Positions 7,708 through 16,253 of a DNA stretch of 36,607 nt are shown here, one piece after another. The stretch covers positions 1 through 36,607 of the forward strand of contig JAOQAP010000249.1 in NCBI GenBank assembly GCA_025963465.1, written 5' to 3'. Source of the DNA: Flavipsychrobacter sp. GTDB lineage: Bacteria > Bacteroidota > Bacteroidia > Chitinophagales > Chitinophagaceae. The translations under genes were made by a program, and so were the position numbers. How positions within the stretch are numbered: position 1 is the stretch's first letter; each line of letters opens with the position of its first letter. Under the pieces are notes generated by a model. It saw only the letters and a list, made by a program, of their open reading frames with translations. It ran no database searches and had not been told where the DNA came from.

Positions 7708-8955
7708 CTATTCTTTAATGAACCGTGCAGACAGATCGCCACAGCGAACAACATATACACCGGGTATTAAAGTCGTCGTATTCAACAGCGTATTGTTTGT
7801 TTTAGAAGGTATAATGCTCTTCACTAACTGCCCGGCAACATTATATACTTGTATTACTGCAGCCTCATGCGATGCCGGCAATGTAATTGTGAGCATATCT
7901 TTTACCGGGTTCGGATAAACCCTGAGCTGCTGCACCGGGTTAAAATTGACCGGCGCCTGTGTGGCAGCATAATTGCTCACCTTCATGCCATTACCAAAAC
8001 TGGACACCCACATTTCACTTTTATTGAACGGATTAAAATACACCCGCTCCGGCTGACGAAACTTGTAAGAGGTTACAGGCGACCATGATGGTGTAGCCAG
8101 GTTCATATCATTGCTCATGAACAGCCCCTGCGTTTCTGTTGTCAGGTATGCCTTATTATTATTGAGCGGATCGAAAGTGATCGAAGTAACCCTGTCAAAT
8201 GTAGTGCCTGTAAGTTTTGTCCACACGCCGCCACGATTCGTTGTCTTATATAGCCCCCCCTGACCGCTGGCTGTAGTGCCCCAGTTAGTGAACACACATA
8301 CATACCATGTATTCTGTGTGGGGTCTGAAGGATCAAGTACTACGTCTTTTGTCCAGTAATGCATATTCACGGCACTTACATCGCTCCATGTGCCACCTGC
8401 CGGGTCATATAAAAATACTCCTGAACTCGCGGTAAATGTGCTACCTGATGATATACGGCCTGAATAGGTACATAATAACTTACCATCGTTCAATACAATA
8501 AGGCTTGCAGGATGTCCTTCTGTGCGTGGCGGTGCTGCAAGTTGAGTCCATGTACTGCCTGTCAATGCGTTAAGATTACTGGTCCTCCATACGCCGCCAG
8601 CCGATCCTGACCCCGCATTATTTATTACACTTGCATACATGGTATTCGTATCATTTGGATCTATTGCCAACCAGAATACCGGGTGACCAAAGGAGTGCAA
8701 CATGGTCCAGTTGGCACCACCATTTGCTGAATAAAATATTTTTCCATTAGCATCAGCGGCATCCAGCTGCGCATCTTTCAAACGTGTACTCTGGTACATA
8801 TCATGTATACCAGATGTACCTGCGAACATTGTCCCCCCAGGGGTCTCTGTAACACGATATACTGAATTGACACTCATACCACTGGCCGTATAGCTCCACG
8901 AATCTCCGCCATCAAGGCTACGGATACCACCAATATCACTAAAGCACGACATCAT
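7708..8955 (-). CDS. C-terminal part of a split BNR/sialidase-like T9SS cargo protein
   Basis: This reading frame gives 415 residues with several BNR-type repeats (SxDGGxxW: SLDGGDSWSY, SANGGANWTM, TTNRGGVWTK), typical of sialidase-like or VPS10-like beta propellers. A type A sorting domain closes it (VYPNPVKDMLTITLP to YVVRCGDLSARFIKE). It has no signal peptide. It is in exactly the same frame as the gene part at 8998-10236, with only one TAA and 14 sense codons between them. It is thus most likely the 3' half of an originally single gene of about 842 codons. The ATG at 8955 is a possible restart, but a product without a signal peptide could not use the type IX route. It is best read as part of a pseudogene, a readthrough product or a base-calling error. 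Confidence 0.7.
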   Translation of the reverse strand: MMSCFSDIGGIRSLDGGDSWSYTASGMSVNSVYRVTETPGGTMFAGTSGIHDMYQSTRLKDAQLDAADANGKIFYSANGGANWTMLHSFGHPVFWLAIDPNDTNTMYASVINNAGSGSAGGVWRTSNLNALTGSTWTQLAAPPRTEGHPASLIVLNDGKLLCTYSGRISSGSTFTASSGVFLYDPAGGTWSDVSAVNMHYWTKDVVLDPSDPTQNTWYVCVFTNWGTTASGQGGLYKTTNRGGVWTKLTGTTFDRVTSITFDPLNNNKAYLTTETQGLFMSNDMNLATPSWSPVTSYKFRQPERVYFNPFNKSEMWVSSFGNGMKVSNYAATQAPVNFNPVQQLRVYPNPVKDMLTITLPASHEAAVIQVYNVAGQLVKSIIPSKTNNTLLNTTTLIPGVYVVRCGDLSARFIKE

Positions 8956-8997
8956 GTTCGTGGCGCTATGCGAGTGTATATGACAGCACGTGGTATT

Positions 8998-9000
8998 TTA
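8998..9000 (-). other. In-frame TAA splitting the BNR-protein gene
   Basis: On the minus strand the frame reads SIGL-TAA-NTTCC and continues open to the sorting domain at 7708. A single G to T change (GAA to TAA) would explain it. There is no frameshift. Confidence 0.85.
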
Positions 9001-10236
9001 GAGCCCGATGGAATGATAGTTTGCGCCGGTTGGTGTTGCCGCACCCTTAGGGTGTGCATCTGCCGTCTTTACATAAGCCTGCTGCCATGTAGTGCCCCCA
9101 TCACTGGTGAGATGCACATCGCTATAGCTACCAAACATTGCTTTAGCAGAATTATTAGGTGCTACAGCGATACCAAAAACCGTTTCTCCCCAGCTCCATG
9201 CCTTATCGCCACTTTCACCTTCCCAGCCGGTAACAATGTTCGCATTGCCCATAGTGTTGAATACCTTATTCCATGTGGTAGCGCCATCTGAAGACTTATA
9301 GACAAGCGGCGCACCGAACGCCCTGTCTTTGCCTCCGAGATAAATGGTATTTATATCGTTCTCTGCCATCCCCACATACATCAGGTTGTCATTGGTGAGA
9401 AATATAGTCCCGGTCTTATTCACCCATGTGCCATTGGCGTTATCCATTGTGTACACACCTGCAGCCAACCCTGTGTAATCATAAGGCATCACCCCGTTGT
9501 ACACATATGCCGTAAGACCAGCTATGCATGTAAACCTTATTGCAGAACCGTTCTTTGCTCCTGCAAATTGCCATAACACCTGCCCCGCAGAAATGCCGGT
9601 AGTTGGCATAATAGAAAATGAAGTACCTGCATTGGTAGAATAATATATGCCCTGGTTAGTACCTATATAAATAGTATCGCCGGTAAAGAATGCACCGCCC
9701 ATTATCAGCCCTACAGACATACTTGAAGCAGTACCAACCGTGCTAAATGTTGTTCCGCCATCATTAGAAAAAACTATCTTGCCGTAATATGCCATCAATA
9801 ATTGTAATGGCTTATTGTAATTAGCCTTCATGGAATAAATAGAATAGTTGCCGGACACATCAGCAACATTGAAGCCGGGAAGCTTTACCCATGTAACACC
9901 ACCGTCGGTTGTCTTTACCGGATAGCCCTGGTTTCCATCATTGAAATTACTGTATGCTACAGATGCATTGTTCGTATATTCATACGTAGAAATATTTAAA
10001 CTTTGTAAACTGGTGAATGGCAACTGTGAATAACTCTGTCCATAATCAGTAGAATGGAACATCTGACTCATATCACATGCAACGTAAAAATCATTGTCAT
10101 TTCCCGGATTGATACGGGGAAAAAACAAAGCACCACCTCCTCCTATGCCTTTTGCCATGAAACCAGGAGGTTGTGCATTCCCATGTACGACCATTAAAAC
10201 GAACACTACAGTTAACAATGTGTATCTTTTTAGCAT
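8998..10236 (-). CDS. N-terminal part of the split BNR/sialidase-like exported protein
   Basis: The 412 residues begin with a signal peptide (MLKRYTLLTVVFVLMVVHGNA-Q). BNR-type repeats with the Asp-box pattern follow (STDYGQSYSQL, TTDGGVTWVKL, SNDGGTTFSTV, SSDGATTWNKV, TSDGGTTWQQA). The repeats suggest a beta propeller of the VPS10/sialidase-like type, likely carbohydrate-related, but no catalytic Arg triad or Tyr can be assigned by eye. The part ends in SIGL at a TAA, in the middle of the fold and without a sorting domain, and the same frame goes on downstream with 14 codons and then 7708-8955. Alone it would be exported to the periplasm but lack the type IX signal. It diverges from the M1 peptidase gene. 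Confidence 0.7.
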   Translation of the reverse strand: MLKRYTLLTVVFVLMVVHGNAQPPGFMAKGIGGGGALFFPRINPGNDNDFYVACDMSQMFHSTDYGQSYSQLPFTSLQSLNISTYEYTNNASVAYSNFNDGNQGYPVKTTDGGVTWVKLPGFNVADVSGNYSIYSMKANYNKPLQLLMAYYGKIVFSNDGGTTFSTVGTASSMSVGLIMGGAFFTGDTIYIGTNQGIYYSTNAGTSFSIMPTTGISAGQVLWQFAGAKNGSAIRFTCIAGLTAYVYNGVMPYDYTGLAAGVYTMDNANGTWVNKTGTIFLTNDNLMYVGMAENDINTIYLGGKDRAFGAPLVYKSSDGATTWNKVFNTMGNANIVTGWEGESGDKAWSWGETVFGIAVAPNNSAKAMFGSYSDVHLTSDGGTTWQQAYVKTADAHPKGAATPTGANYHSIGL

Positions 10237-10357
10237 AAAGGGAGGTTTACTTGTTAATAATATTGTTTAATTTTATTCAACAGAATTCATATCTTAACGA
10301 TTTGTCAGTGAGTTGTGAGCCGGGCGTATAGAATTATTATTACAATATACAATATTT

Positions 10358-12298
10358 ATGATAAAAAAAATATTTTTTGCCTGCTGTACATTAATTCTTG
10401 TTTCCACAAGTATATATGCTGCCGGCTATGGTGCCTGCTCCCATAAAAAAGACAAAAAAGCAGCAAAAACAACGCTGGCTGATCCCGGAGAAGATGAATA
10501 TGATTTGAAGTATCTTAAGTTCAACCTTCATGTCACTGATACTTCTGTATACCTGTGGGGCGATGTGACCACCACAGCACAGGTGGTTGCATCATCAATG
10601 ACCAACTATGTTTTTGAGCTGGATACGCTCATGGTCGTAGACTCTGCACTTGTAAACGGAACCTTATACCCTGTAACCAATACAAGTAATGTAAGAACGA
10701 TAACTCTTTCTACTCCATTGCCTGCGGGATCATCTTTCACTGCACAGATATTTTATCATGGTGTTCCGCCTCCGGGTGGCGGCTTCTTTAATGGCCTTAC
10801 ACATTCCATATCCGGCGCCGGTACTCATATGCTATACACCGTGAGCGACCCATGGGTAGCTATGGTGTGGTGGCCAACTAAACAGTCGGTAAATGACCAG
10901 ATAGACTCTGTAGACATGTTTATTACCGTGCCGCAGGATGTGGTGGATGGCAGCAATGGCGTGCTGGTGGATGTAGATAAAGTATCAAACCCAGGCTTCT
11001 GGACCTATCACTGGCAAACACACTATCCAATTGATTACTACCTGATCTCTATAGCTGTTGCAAAGTTCGGGGAGTATAAATCATACATGCACTTTACCGG
11101 TAGTCCAGATTCGATGCTAATACAGAATTTCTTTATTGACACCACTTCATTTAACCCTGCTTACAAAGCCAATTTCGATAGTCTTGACCAGTTCATTAAT
11201 TATTTCTCTTCTGTGTATGGACGTTATCCATTCTGGAAGGAGAAATATGGCGTATGTTTCACTACCCTCCCCGGCGGCATGGAGCACCAGACCATGACCA
11301 CTATAGGTGTACCCTACACATATATTATTGCACATGAACTGGCCCATCAATGGTGGGGAGACCATGTCACTTACAGAACGTGGGGCGACGTATGGCTGAG
11401 CGAGGGTTTTGCAACTTTTTCAGAACAGTTATTCCTTAGCCATTTCTGGGGAGAACCGGCTGCTAAAGCCCACAGATTGGCCTACCTTAATAATATCTTC
11501 AGTGCACCATGCGGGCAGTTGCACGTATCTGATACTTCAGGATCAAATACCCTGTTTGACGGAGCTACTGTCTACGCAAAAGGACAGGGCGTAGTAACTA
11601 TGCTACGCTATATTGCACCAACAGACAGCCAGTTCTTCCAGGTACTGCAGAACTACCAGCAAACCTACAGTTTTGGTAATGCAAGTACAGCAGACCTGAA
11701 AGCTATAGCAGAATCGGTATATGGTTTTAACCTGGGCACTTTTTTCAACCAATGGATCTATGGCCGTGGTTTCCCTCAATACAGAATGACATGGAACCAA
11801 TCAGGAAGTACTGTATTTGTAAGGCTACAGCAAACGACATCCTGTCCTGATTCCACCGCTCATTTTAGCACACCATTGGAGCTTCAGTTACACGCTACTA
11901 CCGGAGATACTATAATCAAGGTTTATAATACACTTGACAATGAAGTGTTCAGCTTTAACTGGGATCAATCTATATCAACTGTTTACCTGAACCCTGATGC
12001 ATATACGATATGCAAGCTATTAGGCACCGTAAAACAAGATACGACTCTCGGCTTCGGCAACATATTGCCGTACCCTATCAATATTTATCCAAACCCTACT
12101 AAAAATTTCTGGCACATAGATCAAATACCTGCTCACACTGCTCTTACCCTTACGGATATGAAGGGAAATGTAGTATGGAGAGGAACGAGTAACAACAGCA
12201 CAGCATGTGTACCCGGTACCAATCTGCCTGCAGGCAATTATGTACTGAACCTGGAGGGTGCCAGTTTTAAAGAAAGTGTAAAATTGGTGCACTGGTAA
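10358..12298 (+). CDS. Secreted M1-family zinc metallopeptidase with T9SS sorting domain
   Basis: A 646-residue exported peptidase. A signal peptide covers about residues 1-22 (IFFACCTLILVSTSIYAAG). The N-terminal beta-rich M1 domain follows, and then the catalytic domain. The zinc site is H326-E327-L-A-H330 with the third ligand Glu349 in WLSEGFATFSEQLF, matching HEXXH-x18-E. The substrate-binding motif, usually GxMEN, reads GGMEH here. A C-terminal part contains GRGFPQYRMTW and ends in a type A sorting domain (INIYPNPTKNFWHIDQ to SFKESVKLVHW). It probably cleaves N-terminal residues from peptides outside the cell. Its stop is followed directly by the ATG of the alpha/beta hydrolase, so the two form an operon. 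Confidence 0.93.
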   Translation: MIKKIFFACCTLILVSTSIYAAGYGACSHKKDKKAAKTTLADPGEDEYDLKYLKFNLHVTDTSVYLWGDVTTTAQVVASSMTNYVFELDTLMVVDSALVNGTLYPVTNTSNVRTITLSTPLPAGSSFTAQIFYHGVPPPGGGFFNGLTHSISGAGTHMLYTVSDPWVAMVWWPTKQSVNDQIDSVDMFITVPQDVVDGSNGVLVDVDKVSNPGFWTYHWQTHYPIDYYLISIAVAKFGEYKSYMHFTGSPDSMLIQNFFIDTTSFNPAYKANFDSLDQFINYFSSVYGRYPFWKEKYGVCFTTLPGGMEHQTMTTIGVPYTYIIAHELAHQWWGDHVTYRTWGDVWLSEGFATFSEQLFLSHFWGEPAAKAHRLAYLNNIFSAPCGQLHVSDTSGSNTLFDGATVYAKGQGVVTMLRYIAPTDSQFFQVLQNYQQTYSFGNASTADLKAIAESVYGFNLGTFFNQWIYGRGFPQYRMTWNQSGSTVFVRLQQTTSCPDSTAHFSTPLELQLHATTGDTIIKVYNTLDNEVFSFNWDQSISTVYLNPDAYTICKLLGTVKQDTTLGFGNILPYPINIYPNPTKNFWHIDQIPAHTALTLTDMKGNVVWRGTSNNSTACVPGTNLPAGNYVLNLEGASFKESVKLVHW

Positions 12299-12931
12299 AT
12301 GAGATTACTGATCACTACTATATTGATCCTGTCTATGACGATCTCTGCAGGTGCACAGAAATACGTGTTTTACCTGCATGGGCGGATAGTAGAAGAAATG
12401 GGGGCGAATGCTGTAGAGACCACACAGGGTTTTGGCGCATACGAGTATGAGCATATCCTCAGAGCTTTCCGAAAAGAAAATTTCACAGTTATCAGCGAAG
12501 TACGTGCAAAAAATACAGACCCAAAAGCCTATGCACACAAAGTAGGAAAGCAAATAGACAGCTTGTTGAAAACTGGCGTACAGCCCGGAAACATAACAGT
12601 TGTAGGTGCATCTAAAGGGTCAACAATTGCCATGTATGCATCTACTTTTCTAAAAAACAAAAACGTGAACTTCGTCTTCATGGCGGGTTGTTTTGATGAC
12701 GTAGCTACCAGTATGCCCGATATTAATTTTTGCGGCAATATTCTGTCGATCTACGAAGAGAGTGATGCGATAGGTCGTTCCTGCGCATCGCTGAAAAACA
12801 AAGCAGTTAACGGCATACCTCATTACCAGGAAATAGAACTGCATACAGGACTTAAACATGGCTTCCTGTACAAACCCTTGAAAGAATGGGTAACTCCTGC
12901 CGTTAAGTGGGCAAACGGGAATTACCAGTAG
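12299..12931 (+). CDS. Periplasmic alpha/beta-hydrolase-like protein
   Basis: A 210-residue protein with a signal peptide (MRLLITTILILSMTISAGA-Q). The mature part begins with a hydrophobic strand KYVFYLHGRIVEE, where the HG pair recalls an oxyanion loop. Further on is the nucleophile elbow ITVVGASKGSTIA with Ser105 in GxSxG. ESDAIG may supply an acid, and LHTGLKHGFLYKP may supply the catalytic His. This is a compact alpha/beta hydrolase without a lid domain. The substrate is unknown; esterase or peptidase activity is possible. The ATG abuts the stop codon of the secreted peptidase gene, so joint expression and a shared role in nutrient breakdown are likely. No type IX sorting domain is present, so it should remain in the periplasm. 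Confidence 0.75.
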   Translation: MRLLITTILILSMTISAGAQKYVFYLHGRIVEEMGANAVETTQGFGAYEYEHILRAFRKENFTVISEVRAKNTDPKAYAHKVGKQIDSLLKTGVQPGNITVVGASKGSTIAMYASTFLKNKNVNFVFMAGCFDDVATSMPDINFCGNILSIYEESDAIGRSCASLKNKAVNGIPHYQEIELHTGLKHGFLYKPLKEWVTPAVKWANGNYQ

Positions 12932-12943
12932 AACTCTACGAAA

Positions 12944-13831
12944 CTATTTACCGACAGTCATTTCGCTGTACAACATTTTGATAAGGCCATCAGCAAGGCC
13001 TATTTTAGGTACATATATTTCGTCAGCAAGCGCCCAGCGCATAATGGAAATAAAGACCTGCAGGGCCGGGACAATCACATCAGCTCGGTCATCCCTGAAC
13101 TGGTACAGGTGCTTACGTTCTGCTAGAGAAGTATAACTTAGCTCTTTATGGTAATCCTTCAGCAGATCGAGCGTTAGCGGCTTACCTTCTTTACGTTTTG
13201 AAATGGAGAATATCTTGTTGATATTGCCACCGGTACCTATCGCTTCTAATGGCTGATAGTTACGGGCATGGGTCTTTATATACCACTTCATGTGCTCCCA
13301 CTGCTCATCGGTCACCTTATTGTGCAGCAGGCGTATGGTACCTATATTGAATGACTCTTTGAAAATGGTATGGTTCTGGGAGAAAAGCGTGACCTCCGTA
13401 CTGCCACCGCCTACATCTATGTACAGGTAAGATTTGTTATCATTCATCTTCTCCGCAATATGCGTTTCGTATATGATGTTCGCTTCTTCCTGCCCGGTTA
13501 TGATATTTATTTTCAGACCTGTTTCTACAAATATTTCTTTCAGCAGCTCTGCCCCATTGGTAGCATCCCTCATAGCTGACGTTGCACATGCCTTATAAGC
13601 CTCTACCTCATAGATATTCATGAGTAGCTTGTAGGCTTTAAGTGTTTCAATCAGTTTTTCTTTTTTGGCATCGGATACGTGCCCTTTATCAAACACATCA
13701 AAGCCCAGGCGCAGGGGTATGCGCAACAGCGTAAGCTTAGTGAAATCGACAGTACCATCCTTATACGGCGACACTTCAGAGATCAGTAAACGGGCAGCAT
13801 TAGAACCAATATCAATTGCTGCAAGTATCAA
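12944..13831 (-). CDS. ppx: Exopolyphosphatase/GppA-family phosphatase
   Basis: A 295-residue member of the Ppx/GppA family (ASKHA ATPase fold). It would release phosphate from polyphosphate or hydrolyse pppGpp. The N-terminal phosphate loop is AAIDIGSNAARLLI, a second loop is ATSAMRDATNG, and the domain-two motifs are GQEEANIIY and YIDVGGGSTEVTLF, with a further phosphate-binding GTGGNINKI. The protein is the short single-module form, lacking the C-terminal HD-like domain of E. coli Ppx. The start is the unusual TTG at 13831, which overlaps the ppk1 stop in TTGA and gives the family's normal N-terminus. Translational coupling with polyphosphate kinase is thus likely. Which of the two activities dominates cannot be told from the sequence. 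Confidence 0.88.
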   Translation of the reverse strand: MILAAIDIGSNAARLLISEVSPYKDGTVDFTKLTLLRIPLRLGFDVFDKGHVSDAKKEKLIETLKAYKLLMNIYEVEAYKACATSAMRDATNGAELLKEIFVETGLKINIITGQEEANIIYETHIAEKMNDNKSYLYIDVGGGSTEVTLFSQNHTIFKESFNIGTIRLLHNKVTDEQWEHMKWYIKTHARNYQPLEAIGTGGNINKIFSISKRKEGKPLTLDLLKDYHKELSYTSLAERKHLYQFRDDRADVIVPALQVFISIMRWALADEIYVPKIGLADGLIKMLYSEMTVGK

Positions 13832-15906
13832 CGATGGTAGTGTTTGTTACGCAAATATTTATAAATAGCTTCCTGCGAGCGCACTTCGGGTTCATCTTCC
13901 TCTCTTTGCACATAATTGTTACTTTGATCGTTATCTAAGATACGACCTTTCACATTCTCCGCAAGCTGAATATCTAAAATATCCGTCAACTCCTGTTGAA
14001 TACTTTTATCATATATAGGACATGCTACTTCCACACGGTGGTCCAGGTTTCTTACCATCCAGTCTGCGGAAGATATATATACTACAGGCTCTTTACTATT
14101 ATTGAATACGAACACACGGGCATGTTCGAGGTAATCGTCTATGATACTAATGGCGCTAAGACGTTCCTTAAATGCTTTCTGTTCCGTATAGGCGCAGCAG
14201 ATGCCACGTATGATCATTTTTACATCTACTCCTGCTTTAGCAGCCGCATATAATTTTTCTATCAGCACTACATCTACAATGCTGTTCAGCTTTATGATAG
14301 CAGATGCCGGCTTCTTCTTCCTGGCTATTTTTATTTCCTTGTCTATCCACGACAGCATCACTTTTCTCATACTCACTGGAGACACAGCCAATGTTTTACA
14401 ATTTCTAAGGTTGGCCGCTTTCTTTACAGGGTTCTCCAGGTAATCAAAAACACGGTTGATGTCTGCAATAATGGCCCTGTTAGTAGTAAGCAGGCAATGG
14501 TCTCCATAATAACGGGCTGTATTCTCATTCAGGTTGCCGGTAGACACAAAACCATACTGTTTTGTCTTATTGAATTCCCTTTTCTTGATAACACATATCT
14601 TGGCATGCACCTTCATATCATGCAGGCCTAGTATCACTTTCACGCCCTCCTCCTCCAGTTGTGCTTTCCAGCGAATGTTTGCTTCTTCATCAAAGCGGGC
14701 GCGAAGTTCCAGCACCACTGTTACCTCTTTACCATTACGCACCGCATTGATCAGCGCATTGATAATTTTAGAATTTTTCGCCACTCGATAGCAGGTGATA
14801 CGTATGCTTTGTACGAACGGATCAATGGCCGCCTCACGCAGCATATCTATAATAGAGTCGAAAGAATGATAAGGCAGGTGCAGCATCACATCCTTCTTTT
14901 CTATTACATCCATAATACGGCATGGTTGCTGTAGCAGAGGATGTATGAATGGTTGTTGCCTAGGTTTAATGTCATGAAATATTGACGCCGGGAAGTCAAT
15001 GAAATCTTTAAAATTATGTATCCTACCTCCTGCTATCAGGTTATCTTTTTTACTAAGCCCCAGGCGCTTGGTCAGGTAATTGAGTAGGGCCGGGTCTATG
15101 TTACGGTCATATACAAAACGCGTCGCGCGGCCATGCTTGCGGTTCTTCAGGCCTTTTTCCAACTGTGTAATGATACTGGTATTCACATCATTATCTATCT
15201 CCAGTTCCGCATCCCTTGTTACTTTTATGATGTATCCCAAAAACCTGTCGAAACCAAAAGGAGCGAAGAGACTTGGCAGGTTATACCTGATAATATCTTC
15301 CAGCAATATCACATCTGTATGTCCTTCCGTACCCGGCATGATCACAAAACGGGGCAATACTTTTGTAGGTATCTCTATAAGTGCATAACGCTGCACCATA
15401 GATTCTTTTGTACTACCCAGCATGCACGCCAGATATATAGACTTATCACGCAGCAGAGGAATGTGCGGTATCGTCTCTATCATTAGCGGTATGATCTGTG
15501 TCCTTACTTTTTCTTCAAAGAACCTGGATACAAACTCCTTCTGCTGTTTAGATAGTTGTTTTTCGTTCTTGATAAATATTTTCTTCTTTTCCAGTTCGGT
15601 GATAATGTCGGAAAAGGTCATGTCAAATTCTGCCTGCTGGGTAATTACGGTCTGTTGTATTTTTCTGAGTATCTTATCAGGATTTGCCTCAAGGTGCATT
15701 TTGGCAGCTTTCCCCAGCAACACCATTTTATTCAGTGCAGCCACTCGTACCCGGAAAAACTCGTCCAGGTTATTAGAAAAAATACCAAGAAAACGGAGCC
15801 GGTCATGCAAATGATTGGTGGGATCATTAGCTTCTTGCAAGACGCGTGCATTAAATGCCAGCCAACTAATATCCCGGATTATAGTTTGTTTAGTTATTTT
15901 AACCAT
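13828..15906 (-). CDS. ppk1: Polyphosphate kinase Ppk1
   Basis: Ppk1 polymerises the gamma-phosphate of ATP into long-chain polyphosphate, reversibly. The 692 residues cover the four expected domains. The N-terminal domain has ISWLAFNARVLQEA and FLGIFSNNLDEFFRVR. The head domain follows. The two phospholipase-D-like catalytic domains contain VHAKICVIKK, with the phospho-accepting His434, and NLDHRVEVACPI, with the second conserved His near residue 623. The length is normal for the family. The start is ATG at 15906. The gene's stop overlaps the following ppx start by 4 bases, making a polyphosphate synthesis and breakdown operon. The intergenic region upstream is shared with the divergent PKD gene. 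Confidence 0.97.
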   Translation of the reverse strand: MVKITKQTIIRDISWLAFNARVLQEANDPTNHLHDRLRFLGIFSNNLDEFFRVRVAALNKMVLLGKAAKMHLEANPDKILRKIQQTVITQQAEFDMTFSDIITELEKKKIFIKNEKQLSKQQKEFVSRFFEEKVRTQIIPLMIETIPHIPLLRDKSIYLACMLGSTKESMVQRYALIEIPTKVLPRFVIMPGTEGHTDVILLEDIIRYNLPSLFAPFGFDRFLGYIIKVTRDAELEIDNDVNTSIITQLEKGLKNRKHGRATRFVYDRNIDPALLNYLTKRLGLSKKDNLIAGGRIHNFKDFIDFPASIFHDIKPRQQPFIHPLLQQPCRIMDVIEKKDVMLHLPYHSFDSIIDMLREAAIDPFVQSIRITCYRVAKNSKIINALINAVRNGKEVTVVLELRARFDEEANIRWKAQLEEEGVKVILGLHDMKVHAKICVIKKREFNKTKQYGFVSTGNLNENTARYYGDHCLLTTNRAIIADINRVFDYLENPVKKAANLRNCKTLAVSPVSMRKVMLSWIDKEIKIARKKKPASAIIKLNSIVDVVLIEKLYAAAKAGVDVKMIIRGICCAYTEQKAFKERLSAISIIDDYLEHARVFVFNNSKEPVVYISSADWMVRNLDHRVEVACPIYDKSIQQELTDILDIQLAENVKGRILDNDQSNNYVQREEDEPEVRSQEAIYKYLRNKHYHR

Positions 15907-16253
15907 ATATTATTGTCAGAAAAATCCTCAATTGAATTCATCTTACTGTTCGTAAAATTACTTCAAAATGGGTGGGTTGGTAATTGTTCACAATTTCTTA
16001 ATACTGCAGTAAATATTCATTCAAAATTAATGCCAGACGCAGATAAATATTTTAGTATATGAATTTTACTAACTTTATTGCCTAACTGTACGGCAGTCAT
16101 TGAATGATGAATATGCGGAATTGGTTTGATATTCCATTTAGTTAATAATTTATATTTATTTTTATTTATCACAAATACTTCCCTCTTTTTTAACAAATTA
16201 TTTTTATCTTTATTAGCTTTTATACTGCTATCAATAATTTACAATTTCAATCT
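15907..16253. other. AT-rich divergent intergenic region, ppk1 / PKD gene
   Basis: These 347 bases contain no credible gene and no strong hairpin. Both flanking genes must start here. Promoter-like pieces are weak: TAATTTTG (minus strand, 16029-16022) and TAATTTTA (minus strand, about 15961-15954) before ppk1, and TATCTTTA (plus strand, 16205-16212), 41 bases before the PKD gene. None has a TTTG at the right distance upstream. Confidence 0.5.

Noticed and set aside
7708-10236. Frameshift as the cause of the split BNR gene
   Set aside because: Both halves and the 14 codons between them are in one frame; only the TAA interrupts.
10301-10334. TTTG-N22-TATAGAAT as a promoter for the M1 peptidase gene
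   Set aside because: Spacing is one base too long and the -7 box matches only its first two bases.
15556-16062. Plus-strand frame of 168 residues running out of ppk1 into the intergenic region
   Set aside because: Most of it is antisense to the conserved ppk1 5' end, and it has no recognisable protein features.
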